The notes under the pieces are model-generated. The model made no database searches. It was not told where the DNA came from and was given only the letters and a program-made list of their open reading frames with translations. A stretch of DNA of 9,023 nt from DASVWH01 sp036389715 (lineage in GTDB: Bacteria; Acidobacteriota; Blastocatellia; Pyrinomonadales; Pyrinomonadaceae), in assembly GCA_036389715.1 (NCBI GenBank), contig DASVWH010000156.1, forward strand, positions 1 through 9,023, in the 5' to 3' direction. Each line of letters begins with the position of its first letter. Positions within the stretch are counted from its first letter, which is position 1. The position numbers and the translations under genes are program-made. Below are positions 1 through 5,810 of this stretch, piece by piece.

Positions 1-1316
1 GCGATCTCTTCGCTGGTCGGTTCGCGTCCCAACTCCTGGACCAGCATGCGAGAAGTACGAATCAGCTTGTTGATGGTCTCGATCATGTGGACCGGGATGC
101 GAATAGTGCGCGCCTGGTCCGCTATCGCGCGAGTGATGGCCTGCCGAATCCACCACGTCGCGTAGGTCGAGAACTTATAGCCGCGCCTCCACTCGAACTT
201 ATCCACGCCCCTCATCAGGCCGATGTTGCCCTCCTGAATAAGGTCCAGGAATTGCAGCCCGCGATTCGTATACTTCTTGGCGATGGAGACCACCAGGCGC
301 AGGTTGGCTTCCGTCAGCTCGCGCTTGGCCTCGACCGTCTGGGCTTCGCTGGCGACGATGGACTGGAACGAGCGCTTGATCTGGACCACGGAGAGATTGG
401 CCGCGGCCTCGATCTCCTTCAGACGACGCTTGGCGGCGTTGATGTGCCGCTTGAAGTCCTTCTCATCCTCGGGCTTGATCCGCTTTTTGTTGAGCTTTTC
501 GGTATATTTCTCGATTTCGCGTTCGGCCGTGCGAATCTCCTTGTGAACGCTGCCGATGGCGTCAATCAGACGCTGGCGGCTGGTCTCTTTCAACTTGAGC
601 TGGCGGATTTCACGCGCCAGGTCCAGGCGCACGCGCGCAACTTTGCGGCGCAGCCGGAGCAGCTTTTTGCTCTTCTTGCCGCGCGCGACCTGCTGTTCGG
701 CCTGGAGCTTGTCCCACTCCTTGAGCCCGTCCAGGTAGAGCTTGCGGATTCGCTGGAACGCTTCGAGCGTCCACTGCAAATACTCTTCGCCCTTATCCTC
801 GGCGCCTTCCATCTCGGCCTGGTCGGAGAAGGCCACGACATCACGGATGCTCAGAGCGCCGCCTTCCAGCTCCTCGCCGATCTCCAGCAGTTCGGCGATG
901 GCGATGAAGGAGCGCGAGATGGCTTTGTGCGTTTTGATCTGGCCGCGCTCGATGCGCTTGGCGATGGAGACCTCCTGCTCGCGCGTCAGCAGCGGGACGG
1001 TTCCCATCTGGCGCAGGTAGAGGCGCACAGGGTCCGCTGTCTTGTCGTCAACGCCCGCGGACAAATCCAGGTCGTCGGCGTCGTCCAGAGACTCTTCGCC
1101 CTCGTCGGCTATCGTCGTTGACGCGACCTCTTCGATCAGCCGCTCATCCGAGTCGCCGTCAATCAGGTCGGAGCCCTTGAGCTTTTGCAGGACATCCTCA
1201 ATCTTGTCCGTCGCAATAGCCTCGTCCGAAAGCTCGCCTTCAAGCCCCTCGAAAGGTAGATATTTGTCGTTGCCCAACTCAATCAAACTGGCGTCTCCAC
1301 GGTCCTTTAAGCTCAT
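1..1316 (-). CDS. rpoD: RNA polymerase primary sigma factor RpoD (sigma-70), C-terminus beyond window
   Basis: This gene encodes the housekeeping sigma factor that directs RNA polymerase to -35/-10 promoters. The ATG at 1316 opens 438 codons that run off the left edge. Residues 1-94 are acidic and poorly conserved, as in region 1.1. Region 1.2 is at about 95-125 (DPVRLYLRQMG, then LLTREQE). A charged, Lys/Arg/Glu-rich non-conserved insert spans about 126-330. Regions 2.1-2.2 lie at about 336-374 (ANLRLVVSIAKKYTNRGLQF, then DLIQEGNIGLM), and regions 2.3-2.4 at about 375-402 (YKFSTYATWWIRQAITRAIA). Gln392 and Thr395 match the E. coli residues that read the -10 element. Region 3 starts at about 403 (RTIRIPVHMIETINKL). 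Regions 3.2 and 4 are outside the window. Intact region 1 and the RpoD-type region 2 mark it as primary rather than alternative sigma. A G-rich run at 1333-1338 lies rather far (16 nt) from the ATG, so ribosome binding looks weak. No dnaG lies directly upstream. Confidence 0.97.
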   Translation of the reverse strand, partial: MSLKDRGDASLIELGNDKYLPFEGLEGELSDEAIATDKIEDVLQKLKGSDLIDGDSDERLIEEVASTTIADEGEESLDDADDLDLSAGVDDKTADPVRLYLRQMGTVPLLTREQEVSIAKRIERGQIKTHKAISRSFIAIAELLEIGEELEGGALSIRDVVAFSDQAEMEGAEDKGEEYLQWTLEAFQRIRKLYLDGLKEWDKLQAEQQVARGKKSKKLLRLRRKVARVRLDLAREIRQLKLKETSRQRLIDAIGSVHKEIRTAEREIEKYTEKLNKKRIKPEDEKDFKRHINAAKRRLKEIEAAANLSVVQIKRSFQSIVASEAQTVEAKRELTEANLRLVVSIAKKYTNRGLQFLDLIQEGNIGLMRGVDKFEWRRGYKFSTYATWWIRQAITRAIADQARTIRIPVHMIETINKLIRTSRMLVQELGREPTSEEI

Positions 1317-1607
1317 ACTCGAATTTTATTAACCCCCTGCGCGAGATTTCACAAAGTTCATCGGGAGAGTTATTTCGCGCATCGGTCTCTCCGCCGTCCT
1401 ATTTCCGCCGCGACAGAACCGTTTCACTTTAGACTTCGCCCAGCCCCGCTCTCTTAATTTCAAGCAAGAACTGCCCGAATGGCTCCTGTTAGATGTCCCG
1501 GCACGTTATCCTGTTGCACCACTGGAAGAGCCGGAATAAAAATCTATCCTCTGTGCTATCAACAGTTGCCCTGTGTCGCCGGGTCACCGGCCATGATTCC
1601 GCCTTTT

Positions 1608-1613
1608 ATTGTA
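1608..1613 (-). promoter_or_regulatory. possible rpoD -10 element
   Basis: The minus strand reads TACAAT, five of six matches to the TATAAT consensus, in the AT-richer part of the region upstream of rpoD. No good -35 is found at 16-18 nt; the closest is TTCATG at a 15-nt spacing. If used, it gives a leader of about 285 nt before the rpoD ATG. This is a motif match only. Confidence 0.25.
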
Positions 1614-1889
1614 AGTCTATGCACGTTACATGAATTGGCCTTTTCTGTCCATCTACATTTATCCGTCTCACCCTTTTGCCAGCGAAATCGCCCGTAAATC
1701 GGCCTCACCAGTGCGGGCCGAGGCGCAGCCTGAAGCCGAAACGGAGCAGGAGCGGCGGGCCGGGCGTCGTGACGGGTGTACGACCGGCCGCGTACCTCCG
1801 GTTTCAATAAATTCTCGGCCGCGCCGAAGAGCGCAGCGGCGGGCGTCCGCTGGTTGCCGTTACGTCTTCGTCCCTGCGGTGAGGCCCGT

Positions 1890-2009
1890 CGCTCAAAGAG
1901 ATGAGCGCGCCCGCGCAGGGGCCCCTCCGGCCGGTGCCTTCCCGTCTCGCAAGCGCAATCCTATCAAGGGTTTAGCTACCCTGCGCGGCGGGGCCGGGTG
2001 GGGGCCCGG
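1890..2009. repeat. cluster of inverted repeats in GC-rich intergenic DNA
   Basis: Three base-paired elements lie side by side. The first is a perfect 6-bp hairpin with a 6-nt loop (1890-1895 with 1902-1907). The second is a perfect 10-bp pairing that closes a 58-nt interior (1911-1920, CCGCGCAGGG, with 1979-1988). The third is a 5-bp GC hairpin (1994-1998 with 2005-2009). The arrangement could be a structured RNA on either strand, or chance pairing in GC-rich sequence. I match it to no known RNA family. Confidence 0.35.
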
Positions 2010-2035
2010 ACGTGGTCGCCGGAGGCCGGAGCAAA

Positions 2036-2076
2036 CAAAGAGGGCTGAGATTTGACGCTTCAAGTCTCAGCCCTCT
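2036..2076 (-). terminator. intrinsic terminator of the PKD/OmpA-like gene
   Basis: A perfect 12-bp inverted repeat (2039-2050, AGAGGGCTGAGA, with 2065-2076) extends inward by a G·U and three further pairs, leaving a 6-nt loop. Read on the minus strand, the stem is followed by TTTGTTTG. It starts about 30 nt after the stop codon of the exported-protein gene, so it fits as that gene's terminator. It also insulates the region upstream of rpoD. Confidence 0.85.
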
Positions 2077-2107
2077 GCACGGCCCGTTTAGAAATCCGAA
2101 CCATCCT

Positions 2108-3109
2108 CTACCTGATGGCCGGAGGGTCTGCGCCGAGCGGCACGACCCAGAGTTCGACGGCCAGCTCGTCGCGCGAGCCGCCGTCCATCGTGACGATCCG
2201 CGAAGCGTCTATCCCGCGTGTGCTGACCAGATAATCCTGCGCCCGCTTGATGCGCTTCTGCTTCTCGGCCGAATTGGTCCGCGGGCCGCCGTAAACGACG
2301 ATGTAGCCTTTGGCGCTCGGCTCGTTCTGCAACTGGATGGCAAAGTTGTCGAGGCGCGCCTTCTCGTCGTCGCGCGGGATGTTGGTGTAGCGGTCCACGA
2401 GGTTAGAGCTTATTTTCCTGGGAATCTGGACGCTGCACGAAGCCTTGCAATCCAGGTTATAGCCGCCGACCTCGACCGTCGCGTTGATGCTCTGGCCAGC
2501 CAGGCCGGTCGTGTCCACCTGGATGGTCGGCGTCCCCTGGCCGCTGATGATCGTCCCGGCCGAGATGGTCCAGTTATAGGTCGGGGTGACGGTCGGAGTG
2601 CCGCCGCTGATGTTGGCCGTGAAGGTCACGGGCGCGCCCAGCGTGACTGTGTCCGGGCAGTAGATCGAGACGTTCGGGCAGACGACGGGCGGCGGCGGGC
2701 AGGGCCTGACCACGACCCGCGTCGAAGTGAAGGCCAGGCAGCCATCGTCGCGGTTGTTGTCAACTTCTACCCTGGCCGAGTAGGTTCCGGGCGCAGCGCC
2801 GGTCAAATCCCAGGTGGCATTGGGCCCGTCGCCGATGATGCGCCCGCCGGTCGTCGTCCACCTGTAGCGCAGCGCCGGGCCGCTCAGGTTGGCCGTCGTC
2901 GCCGTCAAAGGGATTTGCGTATCCGTCGCCGCGGAATCGGCGCAGCCCGTGATGATCGTCGGGTGCGTGCTCAGTTGGACGACCGGCGGAGGCCCCTCCG
3001 GCTCCTGCACTTTCTGCTGCTTCTTCTGCGCCACAGCCGTGGCGTCGAGAAATCCCGTGAGAGCTAATAACAAGCTCAAAGTTACCAAAGGATGCTTGCG
3101 CAAGAGCAT
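2108..3109 (-). CDS. exported protein with two PKD-like domains and an OmpA-like C-terminal segment
   Basis: The product is a 333-residue predicted exported protein of unknown function. The ATG at 3109 is preferred over the in-frame ATG at 3124 because an ideal ribosome site, GGAGGAG (3116-3122), sits 6 nt before it. Residues 1-27 form a signal peptide: basic start (LLRKH), a Leu-rich core, and a likely cut after AVA. Pro/Gln-rich residues 28-45 form a linker. Two beta-rich PKD/Ig-like modules follow, at about 45-136 (LRYRWTTTGG) and about 142-228 (PTYNWTISAGTI). Each contains Cys residues that could form disulfides outside the cytoplasm. Residues about 235-325 look like a degenerate OmpA/MotB-type domain: a segment after YTNIPRDDEKARLDNFA, a strand GYIVVYGG, helix KRIKRAQDYL, then GIDASRIV. 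The usual peptidoglycan-binding signature is not obvious, so wall binding is inference. The gene has its own promoter and terminator and looks monocistronic. Confidence 0.85.
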   Translation of the reverse strand: MLLRKHPLVTLSLLLALTGFLDATAVAQKKQQKVQEPEGPPPVVQLSTHPTIITGCADSAATDTQIPLTATTANLSGPALRYRWTTTGGRIIGDGPNATWDLTGAAPGTYSARVEVDNNRDDGCLAFTSTRVVVRPCPPPPVVCPNVSIYCPDTVTLGAPVTFTANISGGTPTVTPTYNWTISAGTIISGQGTPTIQVDTTGLAGQSINATVEVGGYNLDCKASCSVQIPRKISSNLVDRYTNIPRDDEKARLDNFAIQLQNEPSAKGYIVVYGGPRTNSAEKQKRIKRAQDYLVSTRGIDASRIVTMDGGSRDELAVELWVVPLGADPPAIR

Positions 3110-3140
3110 GTCTGACTCCTCCATCTCATCTATCCAAACG

Positions 3141-3172
3141 AGTTTAGTTTACAGGCTGGCAGGTTATGTCAA
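3141..3172 (-). promoter_or_regulatory. sigma-70-type promoter of the exported-protein gene
   Basis: The minus strand carries a perfect TTGACA (3167-3172). TAAACT (3146-3151) follows at a 15-nt spacing, and a second, overlapping TAAACT (3141-3146) follows at 20 nt. The 15-nt spacing is short but the -35 is exact. Initiation would fall about 25-30 nt before the ATG at 3109, leaving a compact leader that includes the GGAGGAG ribosome site. Confidence 0.55.
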
Positions 3173-3363
3173 ATCCGCTTGAGCGTCAACCTCTTCGCCT
3201 TCACGCTCTCGAAACTCCGGGGGTCAATCTGATAAAAAAGCCAATCGGGCCGTTTTTCCATCCCCGGCAGAGAGATTCTTTCCTTATCTGCGCTTGAGCT
3301 TAAAGAACCTGAAGACGAAAGAGGAAGAGGCGGAAGATTTACGCACGGCGCGGGCCTTTCGCA

Positions 3364-3431
3364 ACGCCCGAGACAAAGAGCCCTCCGCGCCAGCTTAAGC
3401 GCGGAGGGCTCTTCTGTTCGGTCTCGGGCGT
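3364..3431 (-). terminator. two-part inverted repeat downstream of the ferredoxin gene
   Basis: An inner perfect 15-bp stem (3376-3390, AAGAGCCCTCCGCGC, with 3399-3413) has an 8-nt loop. It is nested in an outer perfect 11-bp stem (3364-3374, ACGCCCGAGAC, with 3421-3431). The two are separated by 1 nt on one side and 7 nt on the other. It starts 27 nt after the ferredoxin stop codon. On the minus strand the inner stem is followed by TTTGTCTCGG, only a short T run that itself belongs to the outer stem. Termination of the ferredoxin transcript or 3'-end protection is likely; which of the two is not decided by the sequence. Confidence 0.7.
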
Positions 3432-3457
3432 GGCCTCCGGGCAGAGGTCCTGGAGCT

Positions 3458-3754
3458 TTACTCTGGCGGCCCGGAGCAGCTCGGCCCGTGCAGCGCAGGT
3501 ATCTTGCTGCTGAGAATCGGATAGTTCTCGGCCTCCTCGTTGAGCGCCGTCCACTCCTGGTACTGCTCGGGCACGGTCGCGTCCGAAAAGATGGCCTCGA
3601 CGGGGCATTCGGGCACGCAGGCGTCGCAATCAATGCAGGTCTGCGGGTTGATGTAGAGGCGGTCGGGTAGCTCGTGAAACGCCTCGACGGGGCAGACCGC
3701 CGCACAATCCGTGTACTTGCAGTCCACACACAGTTCTGTCACAACGTATGTCAT
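3458..3754 (-). CDS. fdxA: 7Fe ferredoxin, FdxA type ([3Fe-4S][4Fe-4S])
   Basis: This is a small cytoplasmic electron carrier of 98 residues. The start is supported by AAGGAG (3761-3766), 6 nt before the ATG. The first motif, CVDCKYTDCAAVCPVEAF, places Cys9, Cys12, Cys17 and Cys21; the second, CIDCDACVPECPVEAI, places Cys40, Cys43, Cys46 and Cys50. By comparison with Azotobacter vinelandii FdI, Cys9, Cys17 and Cys50 should bind the 3Fe-4S cluster, and Cys21, Cys40, Cys43 and Cys46 the 4Fe-4S cluster. Cys12 is the usual free cysteine. The second free cysteine of FdI (in PVDCF) is Ala25 here. The FdI-like tail is present (VPEQYQEWTALNEE) but shorter than in the 107-residue relatives. The codirectional radical SAM gene ends 367 nt upstream, so the ferredoxin could supply it with electrons, but the gap argues for separate transcription. 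Confidence 0.93.
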   Translation of the reverse strand: MTYVVTELCVDCKYTDCAAVCPVEAFHELPDRLYINPQTCIDCDACVPECPVEAIFSDATVPEQYQEWTALNEEAENYPILSSKIPALHGPSCSGPPE

Positions 3755-3873
3755 CCTCTGCTCCTTCAGTTTCTGTTCTTCGATTGAATGAATGCCCGGA
3801 GGCCGCGCGCCTTCGCATCATCTAAGGTTGGAATCCCGAGCGGCACGATCCGGCTGGCAAAAATTACAGTTTG

Positions 3874-3902
3874 CTTCTATGTCAAAACCGGCGGCGAGTC
3901 AA
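3874..3902 (-). promoter_or_regulatory. possible promoter of the ferredoxin gene
   Basis: On the minus strand TTGACT (3897-3902) is followed after 17 nt by TAGAAG (3874-3879), a four-of-six -10. An exact TTGACA (3880-3885) lies within the spacer but has no good -10 at the usual distance; TAATTT follows at only 13 nt. Initiation would give a ferredoxin leader of roughly 110 nt. This is a motif match without further support. Confidence 0.35.
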
Positions 3903-4031
3903 TAGTAATTCATACATTCAACGAGGCGAGCGTAAATTTAGGACCGCGCGGCTTCCCCGCCGCCCGCGAAATCCGATTCCGCCAGGCCCAAATCGCGGGC
4001 CTGACGCCGACAACTGGTCTCAGAGAGGCAG

Positions 4032-4082
4032 AAAATAAGGGCCGAGCGTAACGCGCCAAAGGCAGAGGTCAACGCGCTCGCC
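4032..4082 (-). terminator. weak terminator-like hairpin after the radical SAM gene
   Basis: Read on the minus strand, GGCGAGCG (4075-4082) can pair with CGCTCG-G-CC (4039-4047) with one bulge across a long loop. CTTATTTT follows directly. It begins 40 nt after the radical SAM stop. The loop is long and the stem interrupted, so this is a tentative call. Confidence 0.3.
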
Positions 4083-4121
4083 GTCTTCCGCCTTTGCTCA
4101 AAGGGCCGCTCGCGCCTTGAT

Positions 4122-5654
4122 TCAGATGGCGGGCGCGGTTTCCGACTGCGCGCAGTACTGCTCCGTGATCTTGCGAAAGTGATAGCCCATGACGGCCAGG
4201 ACAATCGCGTCGCCGACCAGCTCGCGCCGGTCCGAATAGACGCGGCGGATGAAGCGCCAGAACTCCCTGCGCGAGGAATCGAACATGCCGAGCTTGAAGA
4301 GGACGCGGAAGAAGCCGAGGATATACTCACGCTTGAAAGCCTTGACGGGAGAGTAGCCCGAGGTGAAAGTGTGTTTGAGGGAGGCGCGCACCCGCTCGTA
4401 ATACTCTTCCGGGCTGTAGATGGTCCGCATGATATTCTTGTAGCCGTCAATGAGCGTCTGCCTGTCCATCCGCGGGACGAAGTTGAGCGAGGCTTCCGTG
4501 TTAGTGCCCGCGCCTTCGCCGAGCAGGCGGCCTTCCCTCTCCAGCCTGCGCCAGAGCTGCGTGTCGGGCAGTGCGCTTAAAATCCCGACCATCGCCATCG
4601 GGATCGCGCTCTCGCGGATGAAATCTATCTGCCGCTGGAAGATGTCGGCCGGGTCGGAGTCGAAGCCGACGATGAAGCCAGCCATGACCTCCATCCCGTA
4701 AGACTGAATCTTGCGCACGGAGTCTATCAGGCTGCGCTTCGTGTTCTGTCCCTTCTGCGTCTCCTTCAGGCTCTCCTCGACGGGCGTCTCGATGCCCAGA
4801 AAGACGCGGCGGAAGTTGGCGCGCTTCATCATCCCGAGCAGGTCGTCGTCGTCGGCCAGGTTGATGGAGGCTTCCGTGAAGAGCCGGAACGGATGGTTGT
4901 GGCGTTCCATCCACTCGCAGAGGTCCGGCATCAGCTTGCGGACGTTCTTCTTATTGCCGATGAAATTGTCGTCCACGATAAAGAGCGGCCCGCGCCATCC
5001 CGTCCGGTAGAGCGCATCCATCTCGGCCAGCATCTGCTCGTTGGTCTTAGTGCGGGGCACGCGCCCGTAAATCTCTATGATGTCGCAGAACTCGCAATTG
5101 AAGGGGCAGCCGCGCGAGTATTGAATCGCCATCGAGGAATAACGGTTCATCTCGACGAGCGAAAAGTCCGGGGCGGGCGAGAGGCTCAGGTCCGGCTTGG
5201 CTTCGCTCTGGTAAACGTGTTCGGGGATGCCCATTTCGAGGTCGCGGAGGAACTCCGGGACGGTCGTTTCGGCCTCGCCCGGAAAGAGGAAATCGGCGTC
5301 GTCCACGTGCTCCATCCCGGTCGAGACGAAGGGGCCGCCGACGGCGATGCGAACTCCGAGAGCCTTGCAGCGATCAATCACGGTGCGCAGCGAATCCTGC
5401 TGGACGATCATCGCGCTGGCGAAGACTATGTCGGCCCACTTGAGATCGGCGTCGGTCAGCTTGCGGACGTTCATGTCAACAAGCCGCTTCTCCCAGTTGC
5501 CGGGAAACATGGAGGAGAGCGTCAGGAGTCCGAGCGGCGGATAGGCCGAACGCTTCCCCGCAAAGGGGAGCGCGTGCTTGAAGCTCCAGTAGGTGTCCGG
5601 GAATTCCGGGTAAACCAGTAAGGCCCGCATCCTCTTTGGCTGTTGCTCTCGCAT
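4122..5654 (-). CDS. B12-binding-fold radical SAM enzyme, HpnP-like
   Basis: The product is a cytoplasmic or membrane-peripheral radical SAM enzyme of 510 residues from the ATG at 5654, which has GGGAG (5662-5666) 7 nt upstream. An upstream in-frame TTG (5672) and a downstream ATG (5630, MRALLVYPEFPD, where relatives often start) are alternatives. Numbered from the TTG, an N-terminal cobalamin-binding-like Rossmann domain spans about 16-150 (PPLGLLTLSSMFP, DIVFASAMIVQQ, VGGPF, GEAE). The radical SAM core follows, with YSRGCPFNCEFCDIIEIYGR supplying the cluster ligands Cys189, Cys193 and Cys196, then VDDNFIGNKK, FLGIETPVEESL and EVMAGFIVGFDSD. A DUF4070-type C-terminal region follows (NFVPRMDRQTLIDGYKNIMR). 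Overall it closely resembles HpnP, the hopanoid C2-methylase, and related class B methylases. No hopanoid genes are in the window and uncharacterised relatives are common, so the substrate is inferred, not shown. Confidence 0.92.
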   Translation of the reverse strand: MREQQPKRMRALLVYPEFPDTYWSFKHALPFAGKRSAYPPLGLLTLSSMFPGNWEKRLVDMNVRKLTDADLKWADIVFASAMIVQQDSLRTVIDRCKALGVRIAVGGPFVSTGMEHVDDADFLFPGEAETTVPEFLRDLEMGIPEHVYQSEAKPDLSLSPAPDFSLVEMNRYSSMAIQYSRGCPFNCEFCDIIEIYGRVPRTKTNEQMLAEMDALYRTGWRGPLFIVDDNFIGNKKNVRKLMPDLCEWMERHNHPFRLFTEASINLADDDDLLGMMKRANFRRVFLGIETPVEESLKETQKGQNTKRSLIDSVRKIQSYGMEVMAGFIVGFDSDPADIFQRQIDFIRESAIPMAMVGILSALPDTQLWRRLEREGRLLGEGAGTNTEASLNFVPRMDRQTLIDGYKNIMRTIYSPEEYYERVRASLKHTFTSGYSPVKAFKREYILGFFRVLFKLGMFDSSRREFWRFIRRVYSDRRELVGDAIVLAVMGYHFRKITEQYCAQSETAPAI

Positions 5655-5810
5655 CCTGCTTCTCCCTCTCAATCTTCCGGCCGGTTAAGACAACTCCGGC
5701 TGCTCTGACAAAACAGATTTTCCGCGGGGGCCTGCTAATAACGTCGGCACTCTAGCAGAATCACCCTTAATGATAAAGGGAGGCATGCAGTGCCGGGCGC
5801 AGATTGAGGG

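Larger units (their letters stand above)
1317..2035. other. long noncoding region upstream of rpoD
   Basis: About 720 bases separate the rpoD start from the terminator of the next gene. Open frames here are Arg/Pro-rich products of GC bias without recognisable domains, so I call no gene. The rpoD-proximal part (1317-1660) is less GC-rich and could hold the rpoD promoter and a leader of up to about 285 nt. The distal part (about 1690-2035) is very GC-rich and contains several inverted repeats, described separately. I recognise no riboswitch, tmRNA, RNase P or SRP RNA signature on either strand. Confidence 0.6.
3755..4121. other. noncoding gap between radical SAM and ferredoxin genes
   Basis: These 367 bases hold no supportable gene. 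The ferredoxin-proximal half (about 3840-3940) is AT-richer and carries promoter-like motifs reading toward the ferredoxin. The other half (about 4030-4090) carries an imperfect hairpin that may end the radical SAM transcript. Short open frames on both strands show no homology I recognise. Confidence 0.6.

Noticed and set aside
87..1121. 344-codon plus-strand open frame opposite rpoD
   Set aside because: It is the antisense shadow of a confidently identified rpoD; its Leu/Ala/Asp-rich product shows no domain.
1911..1988. tmRNA, RNase P RNA, SRP RNA or 6S RNA in the structured block
   Set aside because: None of the recognisable conserved core sequences of these RNAs could be found on either strand.
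1630..2055. 141-codon plus-strand open frame upstream of rpoD
   Set aside because: Arg/Pro-rich product typical of noncoding GC-rich DNA; it runs into the terminator hairpin and has no ribosome site I can support.
2012..3067. 351-codon plus-strand open frame opposite the exported-protein gene
   Set aside because: Arg/Ala/Asp-rich antisense shadow. The minus-strand frame has a signal peptide, domains, a ribosome site and matching terminator.
5731..5756. CTGCTA/TAGCAG inverted repeat upstream of the radical SAM gene
   Set aside because: Six base pairs with a loop of about 15; possible operator but no more than expected by chance.
5764..5780. Short hairpin CCCTT/AAGGG after the OppC-like gene
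   Set aside because: Only five base pairs and no T run on the minus strand, so not enough for a terminator call.
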